Positions 5,152-11,686 of a stretch of 13,033 nucleotides of DNA are shown one piece after another. The translations under genes were made by a program, and so were the position numbers. The notes beneath the pieces are model-generated. The model saw only the letters and a list, made by a program, of their open reading frames with translations. It made no database searches and was not told the DNA's origin. The stretch is from Casp-actino8 sp046082625 (GTDB taxonomy: Bacteria; Actinomycetota; Acidimicrobiia; Acidimicrobiales; Ilumatobacteraceae): positions 1-13,033 of the forward strand of contig JBJTYE010000060.1 in the NCBI GenBank assembly GCA_046082625.1, read 5' to 3'. Within the stretch, counting starts at the first letter, position 1, and every line of letters starts with the position of its first letter.

Positions 5152-6363
5152 ATGACCCTGGACACCTTGACGAGCGGCGAGTCGACCGCCCCGATCGATC
5201 TCGGCTTCGCCGCATTCGATGCCGACAACCACTACTACGAGGCCGAGGACGCATTCACTCGGCACATCCCCCGCGACATGGCCAAGCGATGCATGCAATG
5301 GGCCGTGGTCGATGGCAAGAAGCGCCTACTGGTGGGCGGACGCGTCAATCGTTTCATTCCCAATCCCACCTTCGATCCCGTCTCGAAGCCTGGCGCCCTC
5401 GATGCCTACTTCCGCGGACGGGTGTCCGGCGGCGACATGCGGGCCTTGTTCGGTGAACTCGATCCCATCGACGCCGCCTATCGGGACCGGGACGCCCGCG
5501 TCCGACTCATGACCGAGCAAGGTCTGCAGGGAGCGATGTTCTTTCCCACTCTCGCGGTCGGCATGGAGGAATCGCTCCGCCACGACGTCCCTGCGCTGTG
5601 TGCGGCGTTCCGGTCCTTCAATCGCTGGCTCCACGATGACTGGGGTTTCGCCTATCGGGACATGATCTATGCGGCGCCGTACATCACGTTGGCCGATCCT
5701 GACTGGGCGGTGGCCGAAGCGGAATGGGCCATCTCACAGGGAGTCAAGGTCGTGGTTATGCGCACCTCACCCGCGCTCACCGCCGAGGGTCCGACGCGTT
5801 CGCCGGGTGATCCCGTCTTCGACCCCTTCTGGGCCCGCCTGGCCGAGGCCGATGTGGCCGTGGCCTTCCACTCCGGTGATGCCGGATACGGCAAGTACAT
5901 CTCCGACTGGGAGCCCAATGGCGACTTCGAGGCTTTCAAGTCCTCACCGATGCGGGTCATGACCAGTGATCGTGCCCCCTTCGACATGTTCGCCATCCTG
6001 GTCAGCCACGGAGTGTTCGCACGTCATCCGAAACTGCGCGCCGCCTCCATCGAGGCCGGGGCCGACTGGGTTCCGAGCCTGGTGAAGAAGTTCAAGAAGG
6101 CCTACGCGCAGCAGCCGTTCATGTTCGCCAAGGATCCGGTGGAGGACTTTCGCGAACACGTGTGGATCGCTCCGTTCTACGAGGACGACATCCCACTCCT
6201 GGCCGACACCATCGGCGTCGACCGTCTGCTCTTCGGCTCGGACTTCCCGCATGCCGAAGGTCTCGCCGTACCCACGGCCTTCGTCCACGACCTCGAGGGC
6301 TTCTCGGCACCCGATATCCGGCGCATCATGCGTGAGAACGCGCTGACGTTCCTGAGTCTGTGA
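5152..6363 (+). CDS. Amidohydrolase-2 family protein with DxDxH metal motif
   Basis: A 403-residue TIM-barrel protein of the amidohydrolase-related family (ACMSD / gamma-resorcylate decarboxylase-like clan), whose members are usually metal-dependent hydrolases or decarboxylases. The first metal motif, normally D-x-H-x-H, reads D23-A-D25-N-H27, with aspartate in place of the first histidine. Later landmarks fit the fold: H240 in 'VAFHSGD', H292 in 'RHPKLRAASIEAGADW', and D364 in 'LLFGSDFPHAEG', the canonical last metal-site aspartate. The protein is longer than the 300-350 residues usual for ACMSD relatives because of an insert at about 40-115. A good Shine-Dalgarno GAGGAG (5138-5143) lies 8 bases before the ATG. 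The next gene, 10 bases on, encodes a second member of the same superfamily, so they probably work together. The substrate is unknown; hydrolase, decarboxylase or hydratase are all possible. Confidence 0.85.
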   Translation: MTLDTLTSGESTAPIDLGFAAFDADNHYYEAEDAFTRHIPRDMAKRCMQWAVVDGKKRLLVGGRVNRFIPNPTFDPVSKPGALDAYFRGRVSGGDMRALFGELDPIDAAYRDRDARVRLMTEQGLQGAMFFPTLAVGMEESLRHDVPALCAAFRSFNRWLHDDWGFAYRDMIYAAPYITLADPDWAVAEAEWAISQGVKVVVMRTSPALTAEGPTRSPGDPVFDPFWARLAEADVAVAFHSGDAGYGKYISDWEPNGDFEAFKSSPMRVMTSDRAPFDMFAILVSHGVFARHPKLRAASIEAGADWVPSLVKKFKKAYAQQPFMFAKDPVEDFREHVWIAPFYEDDIPLLADTIGVDRLLFGSDFPHAEGLAVPTAFVHDLEGFSAPDIRRIMRENALTFLSL

Positions 6364-6373
6364 GAGTCGTATC

Positions 6374-7273
6374 GTGAACCGACTCGAGACACCTTTCGCC
6401 GGGATCGGGATCATCGAGACGATGATGGGATTCCCCGATCCCGACCCGCGGCGTCTCTACGAATTCTTCCGGGGCAACATTCGCGACAAGGAGAGCGCGG
6501 CCACCATGTTCCCGGTCGAGTATCTGTTCAAGCAGAACGTGCCGGGAGCCATCCCGGACGACCTGGATCCGGTGGAGGTGGCCATCAACACCATGAACCA
6601 CTTCGGGATCGAGCGGTCGATGATCGGCATCGAAGGCGACCCGGGACTGCGGGCGTGGCGTGAATTCCCGGACCGTTTCATTCCGACCTGCAGTGCCGAT
6701 GCCAACGGCGGTCTGGACGAGGTTCGCAAGATCCGCCGCCTGCACGAGGAATGCGGGCTGCGGGCGGTCGGCACCTTCCCGGCGGGCTGCACTCCCCAAG
6801 TTCCCATCGACCACGCGCGCTGGTATCCGATCTACTCCGTGTGCGCCGAATTGGGAATCCCGATCTTCATCTGCGCCGGCATCCCGGGTCCGCGGGTGCC
6901 GAGCATGTGTCAGAAGGTCGAACTTCTGGACATCATCTGCTACGACTTCCCGGAACTGACCATCGTCACCCGGCACGGATGCCAGCCGTGGACCGAATTG
7001 GCCGTGAAGCTCATGTTGAAATGGCCCAACCTGCACTATTCGACCAGTGCGTTCGCTCCCAAGCACTACGACCAGCGGATCCTCGACTACGCCAATTCGC
7101 GCGGCGCCGACCGGGTGATCTACGCCGGGTACTGGCCCATGGGGCTCACGTACGAGCGGATCATGGGAGACATGCCCCACGTCCCCCTGCGGGCCGAGGT
7201 CTGGCCGAAATTCCTGCGCCAGAACGCGCTGCGCGTTCTCGGACTCGCCGACGAGTCTCAGCCCACGGCGTAA
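6374..7273 (+). CDS. Degenerate amidohydrolase-2 family protein lacking metal-site residues
   Basis: A 299-residue protein with the layout of an amidohydrolase-2 barrel but with most expected metal ligands replaced. Where D-x-H-x-H is expected it has E15-T-M17-M-G19. The strand that normally ends in histidine reads 'PIFICAG' with C167. A histidine survives at H201 in 'TRHGCQPW', and the usual 'FGSDYP' appears as Y250-A-G-Y253-W-P, replacing the catalytic aspartate by tyrosine. The frame is intact with ordinary coding style, so this is a conserved protein rather than decay. It follows the first amidohydrolase by 10 bases, and a GAGAG sequence (6362-6366) lies 7 bases before the GTG. An ATG at 6419 would shorten it by 15 residues and cannot be excluded. 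Likely roles are a partner subunit of the neighbouring enzyme or an enzyme without a metal site. Its last 16 bases overlap the convergent thioesterase gene. Confidence 0.75.
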   Translation: MNRLETPFAGIGIIETMMGFPDPDPRRLYEFFRGNIRDKESAATMFPVEYLFKQNVPGAIPDDLDPVEVAINTMNHFGIERSMIGIEGDPGLRAWREFPDRFIPTCSADANGGLDEVRKIRRLHEECGLRAVGTFPAGCTPQVPIDHARWYPIYSVCAELGIPIFICAGIPGPRVPSMCQKVELLDIICYDFPELTIVTRHGCQPWTELAVKLMLKWPNLHYSTSAFAPKHYDQRILDYANSRGADRVIYAGYWPMGLTYERIMGDMPHVPLRAEVWPKFLRQNALRVLGLADESQPTA

Positions 7274-7701
7274 GTCAATGCGCCGCGTGCGACGAGCTTG
7301 CCGCTCGTCTCACCGATCACCTCGGCCGAACAGAAGATGATCCGGCGTCCCCGTTTGACGACGATCCCTTCGGCGATGGCCGATTCGGTGACCAGCGGAC
7401 GCAGGTACTGGATCTGCAGATCGACGGTCGAGAAACCCGTCTCGTCCTCGTAAGCCGATCCGATGGCTGGTACCACCACCACGTCGATCAGCGTGGCGAT
7501 GGCTCCGCCATGCACGATCCCCATGGGTTGTTCGAGCTCGGGTCGGAAGGGCAAGCGCATCCGGCAATAGTCGAGGCGGACGTCGAGTACCTCGATTCCG
7601 ACCACTTGTGGGAAGTACGGACGGGACCAACGCCCGAAGTTCATCCAGCGGGTACGCGTTTCGGGAGCGAGCTCGTCGAACTCGTCCGCACGTCCGATCA
7701 T
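7258..7701 (-). CDS. PaaI-type hotdog thioesterase
   Basis: This 147-residue single-hotdog protein should hydrolyse an acyl-CoA or aryl-CoA thioester. The PaaI/YbdA-type active-site phrase is present as 'GIVHGGAIATLID' with H64-G65-G66 and D73. Further hotdog strands are seen in 'GFSTVDLQIQYLRPL' and 'GRRIIFCSAEV'. Length is typical. It lies 69 bases downstream of the TetR gene on the same strand, next to a divergent desaturase, so an acyl-CoA-related role in lipid remodelling is plausible but inferred. No Shine-Dalgarno precedes the ATG; AACGGT sits 6 bases upstream, a poor version of the leaderless hexamer found elsewhere here, so the gene may depend on the TetR promoter. The stop codon lies inside the 3' end of the oppositely oriented amidohydrolase gene. 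The exact substrate cannot be read. Confidence 0.88.
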   Translation of the reverse strand: MIGRADEFDELAPETRTRWMNFGRWSRPYFPQVVGIEVLDVRLDYCRMRLPFRPELEQPMGIVHGGAIATLIDVVVVPAIGSAYEDETGFSTVDLQIQYLRPLVTESAIAEGIVVKRGRRIIFCSAEVIGETSGKLVARGALTYAVG

Positions 7702-7770
7702 CAGGTCACCGTTCCGTCGGGCATGCCCTCACTGTGGCACAGCATTCGATCGGTCGACGAAGAACTGCCG
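7702..7770. other. TetR-thioesterase spacer with two short perfect palindromes
   Basis: The 69-base gap contains GGGCATGCCC (7719-7728) and CTGTGGCACAG (7732-7742), both perfectly symmetrical and 3 bases apart. They are too short and lack a T-run, so they are not a convincing terminator. They could be a regulator site for the thioesterase gene or chance. Confidence 0.25.
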
Positions 7771-8424
7771 TCAATCGGCGAGAAGAGCCACCCGGAACAG
7801 ATCCAGGATGTGCTGGAGACGTCGCTCCAGTCGGGCCTCCTCGAGCGGGTCCTCGTCGGTGAGAGCCGCTACGAATGGGACTTCGCTGAAATACGACATG
7901 AGGATTCCCCAGCCGGTCAAGAGAAGTTGTTCGGGATCGATGGAGCGAAAGGTCCCACGCTCCATCTCGCGGCGGAAATACTCCGCTGCTCGGTCGAACA
8001 ATGGGCGCAGGACGCCGACCAGGTCCACGCCCACCCGGGACCCGTGGTCGAGAGCCTCGCGCTGGATCAACCGCACGAAATCCGGGTGTTCGGCCAGGAA
8101 GCCGAATCCCGAGACCAGTGTGGATTCGACCATGGCCCAACCCTGTGGTGCGGTGCCGGACCGGTCGATGTCACCAGGGGTTCCGGACTCCACGACCAAA
8201 GCGGCGTTCAGACGCTCCAACCAGCCCGAGAGGAGCTCTTCGAAGACCTCGGCGTACAGGTCCTCCTTGGAGGCGAAATGGTGCAGCAGGCTCGGACGAC
8301 GGATTCCCACGCCGGCGGCGATGTCGTTGAGCGAGGTCCCGTCGTAGCCGGTCTCGGCGAAGAGGCGACCCGCTTCCAGCAAGATGGCCTCCCGGGTACT
8401 GGGAGTCTCCGCCATCGACGACAC
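7771..8424 (-). CDS. TetR-family transcriptional regulator
   Basis: A 217-residue TetR-type repressor. The N-terminal helix-turn-helix is clear at about 10-60: 'REAILLEAGRLFAETGYDG', 'SLNDIAAGVGI', 'RPSLLHHFASKEDLYAEVF'. The remaining helices (about 62-215) form the ligand-binding and dimer domain and contain 'GFGFLAEHPDFVRLIQREALDHG', a pattern common in regulators of fatty acid genes. The GTG at 8424 is chosen because TAGTTT lies exactly 6 bases upstream with no Shine-Dalgarno; an ATG three codons later is the alternative. The gene is divergent from a membrane desaturase, and an 18-base palindrome lies between the two promoters, so it most likely represses the desaturase and itself. By analogy to DesT-type regulators the signal could be an acyl-CoA; that is inference. 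Confidence 0.92.
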   Translation of the reverse strand: MSSMAETPSTREAILLEAGRLFAETGYDGTSLNDIAAGVGIRRPSLLHHFASKEDLYAEVFEELLSGWLERLNAALVVESGTPGDIDRSGTAPQGWAMVESTLVSGFGFLAEHPDFVRLIQREALDHGSRVGVDLVGVLRPLFDRAAEYFRREMERGTFRSIDPEQLLLTGWGILMSYFSEVPFVAALTDEDPLEEARLERRLQHILDLFRVALLAD

Positions 8425-8430
8425 GGCTCG

Positions 8431-8436
8431 AAACTA
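8431..8436 (-). promoter_or_regulatory. Leaderless -10 element for the TetR gene
   Basis: On the minus strand TAGTTT (8436-8431) is followed by cgagcc and then GTG at 8424. It supports the GTG start over the downstream ATG at 8415. The -35 zone of this promoter falls on the palindrome at 8452-8469. Confidence 0.55.
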
Positions 8437-8451
8437 CCGGTTCCAAGGTGC

Positions 8452-8469
8452 CTACCGACAAGTAGGTAG
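8452..8469. promoter_or_regulatory. Operator-like palindrome between TetR and desaturase genes
   Basis: CTACCGACAAGTAGGTAG is an 18-base inverted repeat with 7 of 9 base pairs symmetrical (half-site CTACCnAC, mirrored as GTnGGTAG). It covers the -35 position of the desaturase promoter (-10 at 8476-8481) and also that of the TetR promoter (-10 at 8436-8431). Size, symmetry and position are as expected for a TetR-dimer site that represses both genes. An extra CTACCG half-site lies at 8434-8439, overlapping the TetR -10. Confidence 0.6.
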
Positions 8470-8475
8470 ATGCTG

Positions 8476-8481
8476 TATGGT
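8476..8481 (+). promoter_or_regulatory. Leaderless -10 element for the desaturase gene
   Basis: TATGGT is followed by gcagac and then the ATG at 8488. No Shine-Dalgarno is present. This decides for the ATG at 8488 over an in-frame ATG at 8470, which lies inside the promoter region. Confidence 0.6.
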
Positions 8482-8487
8482 GCAGAC

Positions 8488-9219
8488 ATGGACACCCTCA
8501 TCACCGGTCTGGTGGCCGGTCTCATCGTCACCTTGCTCGCCAACGTGGGAACCACGGTGTATCTGCACCGGGCACTCTCGCATCGAGCACTGACGCTGGT
8601 TCCGGCAGCGGCCTTCGTCTTCCGATTCCTGATCTGGATCTCGACCGGAATCAATCCGCGTCAATGGGTGGCGGTCCACCGCAAGCACCATGCCTTCACC
8701 GATGTGGACGGTGATCCGCACTCCCCGGTTCTGCTCGGCTGGCGCAAGGTGCAACTTTCGAACGTTCTGCTGTACCGCGCCGAAGCGAGCAACCCGGACA
8801 CCCTGGCCCGGTATGCCCGCGACCTTCCCGGGGATCGCTGGGACCGCTGGCTCTTCGACCGCACCTGGATCGGACTCGGTCTCGGCGTGGCCGCCTTGAT
8901 CGTGGTACTCGGACCATGGGCCGGACTGCTGGCCGCCGTGGTGCACACGAACCTGTATCTCGGTGGTTCGGCGGCCGTGAACGCCATCGGCCACCACTTC
9001 GGACGTCGGCCGTATCCGAACCGGGCCGGGAATCTGCAATGGCTGGCATTCCTCACGGTCGGAGAGGGACTGCACAACAATCACCACGCCGCACCGACGT
9101 CGGCCAAATTGTCGCATCGGTGGTTCGAGATCGATCCGGGCTGGTGGTGCATCCGGGCCATGACCCTGCTCCATCTGGCCCGCGTGCGTCTCTCCGATCT
9201 CAAGCTCAAGCCGGTGTGA
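8488..9219 (+). CDS. Membrane fatty acid desaturase (acyl-CoA delta-9-type)
   Basis: This protein should be a di-iron membrane desaturase that introduces a double bond into a fatty acyl chain. All three histidine boxes are visible in 243 residues: H27-x4-H32 ('HRALSH'), H63-x2-HH67 ('HRKHH') and H195-x2-HH199 ('HNNHH'). An additional 'GHHFG' (167-171), also usual in stearoyl-CoA desaturases, completes the ligand set. Hydrophobic stretches at about 4-24, 36-55, 127-150 and 182-192 fit the membrane fold. It is shorter than many desaturases (about 300-400 residues) and has no fused cytochrome b5 or ferredoxin domain, so electrons must come from a separate partner not seen here. The divergent TetR gene and shared operator imply regulated membrane-lipid unsaturation. 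The start is set by the leaderless -10 and the position of the operator. Confidence 0.93.
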   Translation: MDTLITGLVAGLIVTLLANVGTTVYLHRALSHRALTLVPAAAFVFRFLIWISTGINPRQWVAVHRKHHAFTDVDGDPHSPVLLGWRKVQLSNVLLYRAEASNPDTLARYARDLPGDRWDRWLFDRTWIGLGLGVAALIVVLGPWAGLLAAVVHTNLYLGGSAAVNAIGHHFGRRPYPNRAGNLQWLAFLTVGEGLHNNHHAAPTSAKLSHRWFEIDPGWWCIRAMTLLHLARVRLSDLKLKPV

Positions 9220-9249
9220 CCCGAACCGATCCCAGCCGTTCGTGCCAAC

Positions 9250-9654
9250 ATGAGCGGTATGCAGATCGTGTCGACCCTCTTCGTGGAGAATTTCGCCCTC
9301 CGACAGGCTCCTGGACCCAGCACCCGTATCGACATCACCGGAGCCATGTTCTCCATGGCCTCCCCCGGACCAGTTCCGCTGACCATCGACCCGCATCTCG
9401 TGGCGCTCATCTTCTGTCGTCCCGAGGAGAGCGGTGCCGGGGTCTTCGAGGTGGTCTTCCGACGCGGCCCTCTGGAATCCGATGAGCAACTCGCCCGCAA
9501 CGTGAGCCCCTTCACCGTCGATCCCGGCAAGTTCACCTACCGCTTGGTGAAGGCCGAACTCGAGTTCACCGACTACGGCCAGATCTTCGCCCACTGTCGT
9601 GTCGATCAGGGTCCCTGGCACCTCGTGCCGTTCACCTTGCTGCCCCCGGTCTGA
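9250..9654 (+). CDS. Small protein of unknown function, possibly DUF6941-like
   Basis: A 134-residue protein without a recognised catalytic motif. Alternating hydrophobic residues ('FALRQAPG', 'HLVALIFCRP', 'VFEVVFRRG', 'GKFTYRLVKAELEF', 'YGQIFAHCRV') suggest an all-beta sandwich. The overall pattern of a short N-terminal strand, a 'G...M....PGPVPLTI.P.LVAL' segment and a C-terminal 'PG.Y.YRL' strand is reminiscent of DUF6941-type actinobacterial proteins, but this is a weak impression. There is no signal peptide or membrane helix. It lies 30 bases after the desaturase gene in the same direction and could be co-transcribed. No Shine-Dalgarno or TANNNT hexamer is clear; an ATG at 9259 is an alternative start. 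Confidence 0.7.
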   Translation: MSGMQIVSTLFVENFALRQAPGPSTRIDITGAMFSMASPGPVPLTIDPHLVALIFCRPEESGAGVFEVVFRRGPLESDEQLARNVSPFTVDPGKFTYRLVKAELEFTDYGQIFAHCRVDQGPWHLVPFTLLPPV

Positions 9655-9697
9655 ACCGGATTCACCGCCATATCAGGTGTGTGTCGCCGGGCGCGAT

Positions 9698-9703
9698 TAC
9701 AGT
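9698..9703 (+). promoter_or_regulatory. Leaderless -10 element for tkt
   Basis: TACAGT is followed by tcgatc and then GTG at 9710. No Shine-Dalgarno is present. It lies in the 55-base gap after the small unknown gene and sets the transketolase start; no convincing -35 box is seen. Confidence 0.6.
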
Positions 9704-9709
9704 TCGATC

Positions 9710-11686
9710 GTGCCGTCCCGTCTGTCCCCCGCCCAGGACCGGGCCGCCGTCGACATCGTGCGCGGGATCGCTCTCGACGCTCCGCTCAGGGCCAAGAGCG
9801 GCCACCAGGGAACGGCGCTGGCGCTCGCTCCCCTCGGGCACGTGCTCTACAGCCGGGTCATGCGCCATGATCCCTCCGATCCCCGGTGGCCGGATCGGGA
9901 TCGCTTCATCCTCTCGGCCGGTCATGCCTCGGTGCTGCAATACGCCTTGCTCCATCTGCAGGGTTACGGACTCGAGAAGCACGACCTCGAGAATTTCCGC
10001 CAGTGGGGATCCGACACACCCGGCCATCCGGAGAATCTCCACACCGCCGGTGTCGAAGTCACCACCGGACCACTCGGACAGGGTTTCGCCAACGCCGTCG
10101 GAATGGCCCTGGCCGAACGCCATCTGCGGGCCCGCTTCGGTTCCGAGTTGTGCGATCACCACATCTGGGTGATCGCCGGCGACGGCTGCCTCATGGAGGG
10201 CGTGAGTCACGAAGCGGCGTCGTTGGCCGGTCATCAGGGCCTCGATCGATTGATCGTGATCTTCGATGACAACCGCATCACCATCGACGGCTCCACCGAT
10301 CTCACCTGTAGCGACGACGTGGCGGGGCGCTTCGGTGCCTACGGGTGGGACGTCCATCGTCTCGGCCCGATCAGCGAGGACCTCGACGCCCTCGAATCGG
10401 CTCTGCTCGCCGCCCGCGATGCCGGGACCGGACGGCCGCAATTGCTCATCCTTCCGACCCGAGTGGGGTTTCCGTCCCCGGATTGGACCGATCGACACGA
10501 AGCCCACGGCAATCCCTTCAGCGCCGACGACGTCGGTCGCACCAAGGACGTCATGGGCATCCCACACGAGGATTTCTGGTCCCCCGACGACGTCGTGACT
10601 GCCTGTCGCTCCACGGCTCGCGACCGAGGTGCCACCGAGAGCCGGCTCTGGAAGGCGCGCCTCGAATCCTCCCCCCATGGTGACGACTGGGCGCGACTCT
10701 GGGCGCCGGCCGCGATCGGAGCGGACTGCACCCTGCCGGTCTTCGAAGCCGGTGAGAACATCGCCACCCGCGTGGCGGTCCAGAAGGCCTTCGATGCCGC
10801 CCTTCCCGCTCTGCCCGGTCTGGTCGCCGGCTCGGCGGACCTGACCGGAAACACCGGAACCAAGTTGAGCGGCCAACTCGCCATGTCGGCCGCCGTTCCC
10901 GAGGGCCGTCAGATCTACTTCGGCATCCGTGAACACGCCATGGGGGCCGCCATGGTGGGCATGGCCCTACATGGCGGGATCCTGCCGGTGGGCGGAACCT
11001 TCTTCGTCTTCTTCGACTACATGAAGCCTGCGGTCCGTCTGGCCGCTCTGTCGCGAGCGTCGTGCATCTTCGTGTTCACCCATGATTCCGTCGGTGTGGG
11101 CGAGGACGGACCGACGCATCAACCCATCGAACATCTGGCGGCGCTGCGTTCCATTCCCGATCTGCAGGTGATCAGACCGGCCGACGCCAACGAGACGGTG
11201 GCGGCCCTGCGAGCCGCGATCTCCCATGACGGCCCGACGGCCCTGGTACTCAGCCGCCAGAACATCCCGGTGGTCACCGACGGCAGCTCCGTGGATGCGG
11301 GTGCCGGAATCGTGCGCCGGGTCGACCGACCCGAGGCGGTCCTCGTGGCCACCGGGAGTGAGGTCCACGTGGCTCTGGCCGCCGCCGAGATTCTCTCGAC
11401 CGAGCACGGTCGCCACTGCAACGTGGTGTCGTTGCCGTCCTGGGATCGTTTCCAGGAATTGCGTCGGCGAGATCCGGCGCGAGCCGCTGCCGTTCTGCCT
11501 CCCGGTCTCCCCACGGTGTCGATCGAAGCCGGAAGCACCTTCGGCTGGGAGAGGTTCGCCGACCGCTGCATCGGAATCGATCGTTTCGGAGCGAGTGCAC
11601 CGGGACCGGTGGTTCTCGATCGACTCGGCATCAATCCGGCCAATGTGGTCGCCCAGACCCTCGATCTCCTGGGGACGTCTCGATGA
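9710..11686 (+). CDS. tkt: Transketolase
   Basis: Transketolase moves two-carbon units between sugar phosphates in the pentose phosphate pathway, using thiamine diphosphate and a divalent metal in the cytoplasm. The 658-residue length is normal. Motifs in order: 'SGHQG' with H32, 'LSAGHAS' (H72), 'TPGHPE' (H106), 'TTGPLGQG' (118-125), the diphosphate/metal motif G157-D158-G159 with N188 in 'DDNR', 'FGIREHAMG' with the cofactor-activating E408, then 'GGTFFVFFDYMKPAVR' and 'HDSVGVGEDGPTHQP'. The usual proline of SGHPG is glutamine (Q33). The GTG at 9710 is chosen because of the TACAGT hexamer six bases upstream and because alignment with known transketolases begins at once ('LSPAQDRAAVDIVRG'); upstream in-frame codons read through another gene. 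The tal gene starts inside its stop codon region. Confidence 0.96.
   Translation: MPSRLSPAQDRAAVDIVRGIALDAPLRAKSGHQGTALALAPLGHVLYSRVMRHDPSDPRWPDRDRFILSAGHASVLQYALLHLQGYGLEKHDLENFRQWGSDTPGHPENLHTAGVEVTTGPLGQGFANAVGMALAERHLRARFGSELCDHHIWVIAGDGCLMEGVSHEAASLAGHQGLDRLIVIFDDNRITIDGSTDLTCSDDVAGRFGAYGWDVHRLGPISEDLDALESALLAARDAGTGRPQLLILPTRVGFPSPDWTDRHEAHGNPFSADDVGRTKDVMGIPHEDFWSPDDVVTACRSTARDRGATESRLWKARLESSPHGDDWARLWAPAAIGADCTLPVFEAGENIATRVAVQKAFDAALPALPGLVAGSADLTGNTGTKLSGQLAMSAAVPEGRQIYFGIREHAMGAAMVGMALHGGILPVGGTFFVFFDYMKPAVRLAALSRASCIFVFTHDSVGVGEDGPTHQPIEHLAALRSIPDLQVIRPADANETVAALRAAISHDGPTALVLSRQNIPVVTDGSSVDAGAGIVRRVDRPEAVLVATGSEVHVALAAAEILSTEHGRHCNVVSLPSWDRFQELRRRDPARAAAVLPPGLPTVSIEAGSTFGWERFADRCIGIDRFGASAPGPVVLDRLGINPANVVAQTLDLLGTSR

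Noticed and set aside
6751..8469. 572-codon open frame on the plus strand through the amidohydrolase, thioesterase and TetR region
   Set aside because: It crosses several well-supported genes on both strands and shows no domain; it is a shadow of GC-rich codon bias.
8452..9621. 389-codon open frame on the minus strand opposite the desaturase
   Set aside because: Antisense to a protein with all histidine boxes; the apparent protein is Gly/His/Glu-rich without a fold signature.
9599..9709. Transketolase start at 9599
   Set aside because: This would overlap the previous gene and add a Cys/Pro/Ser-rich tail unrelated to transketolases; the GTG at 9710 is supported by the hexamer six bases upstream.
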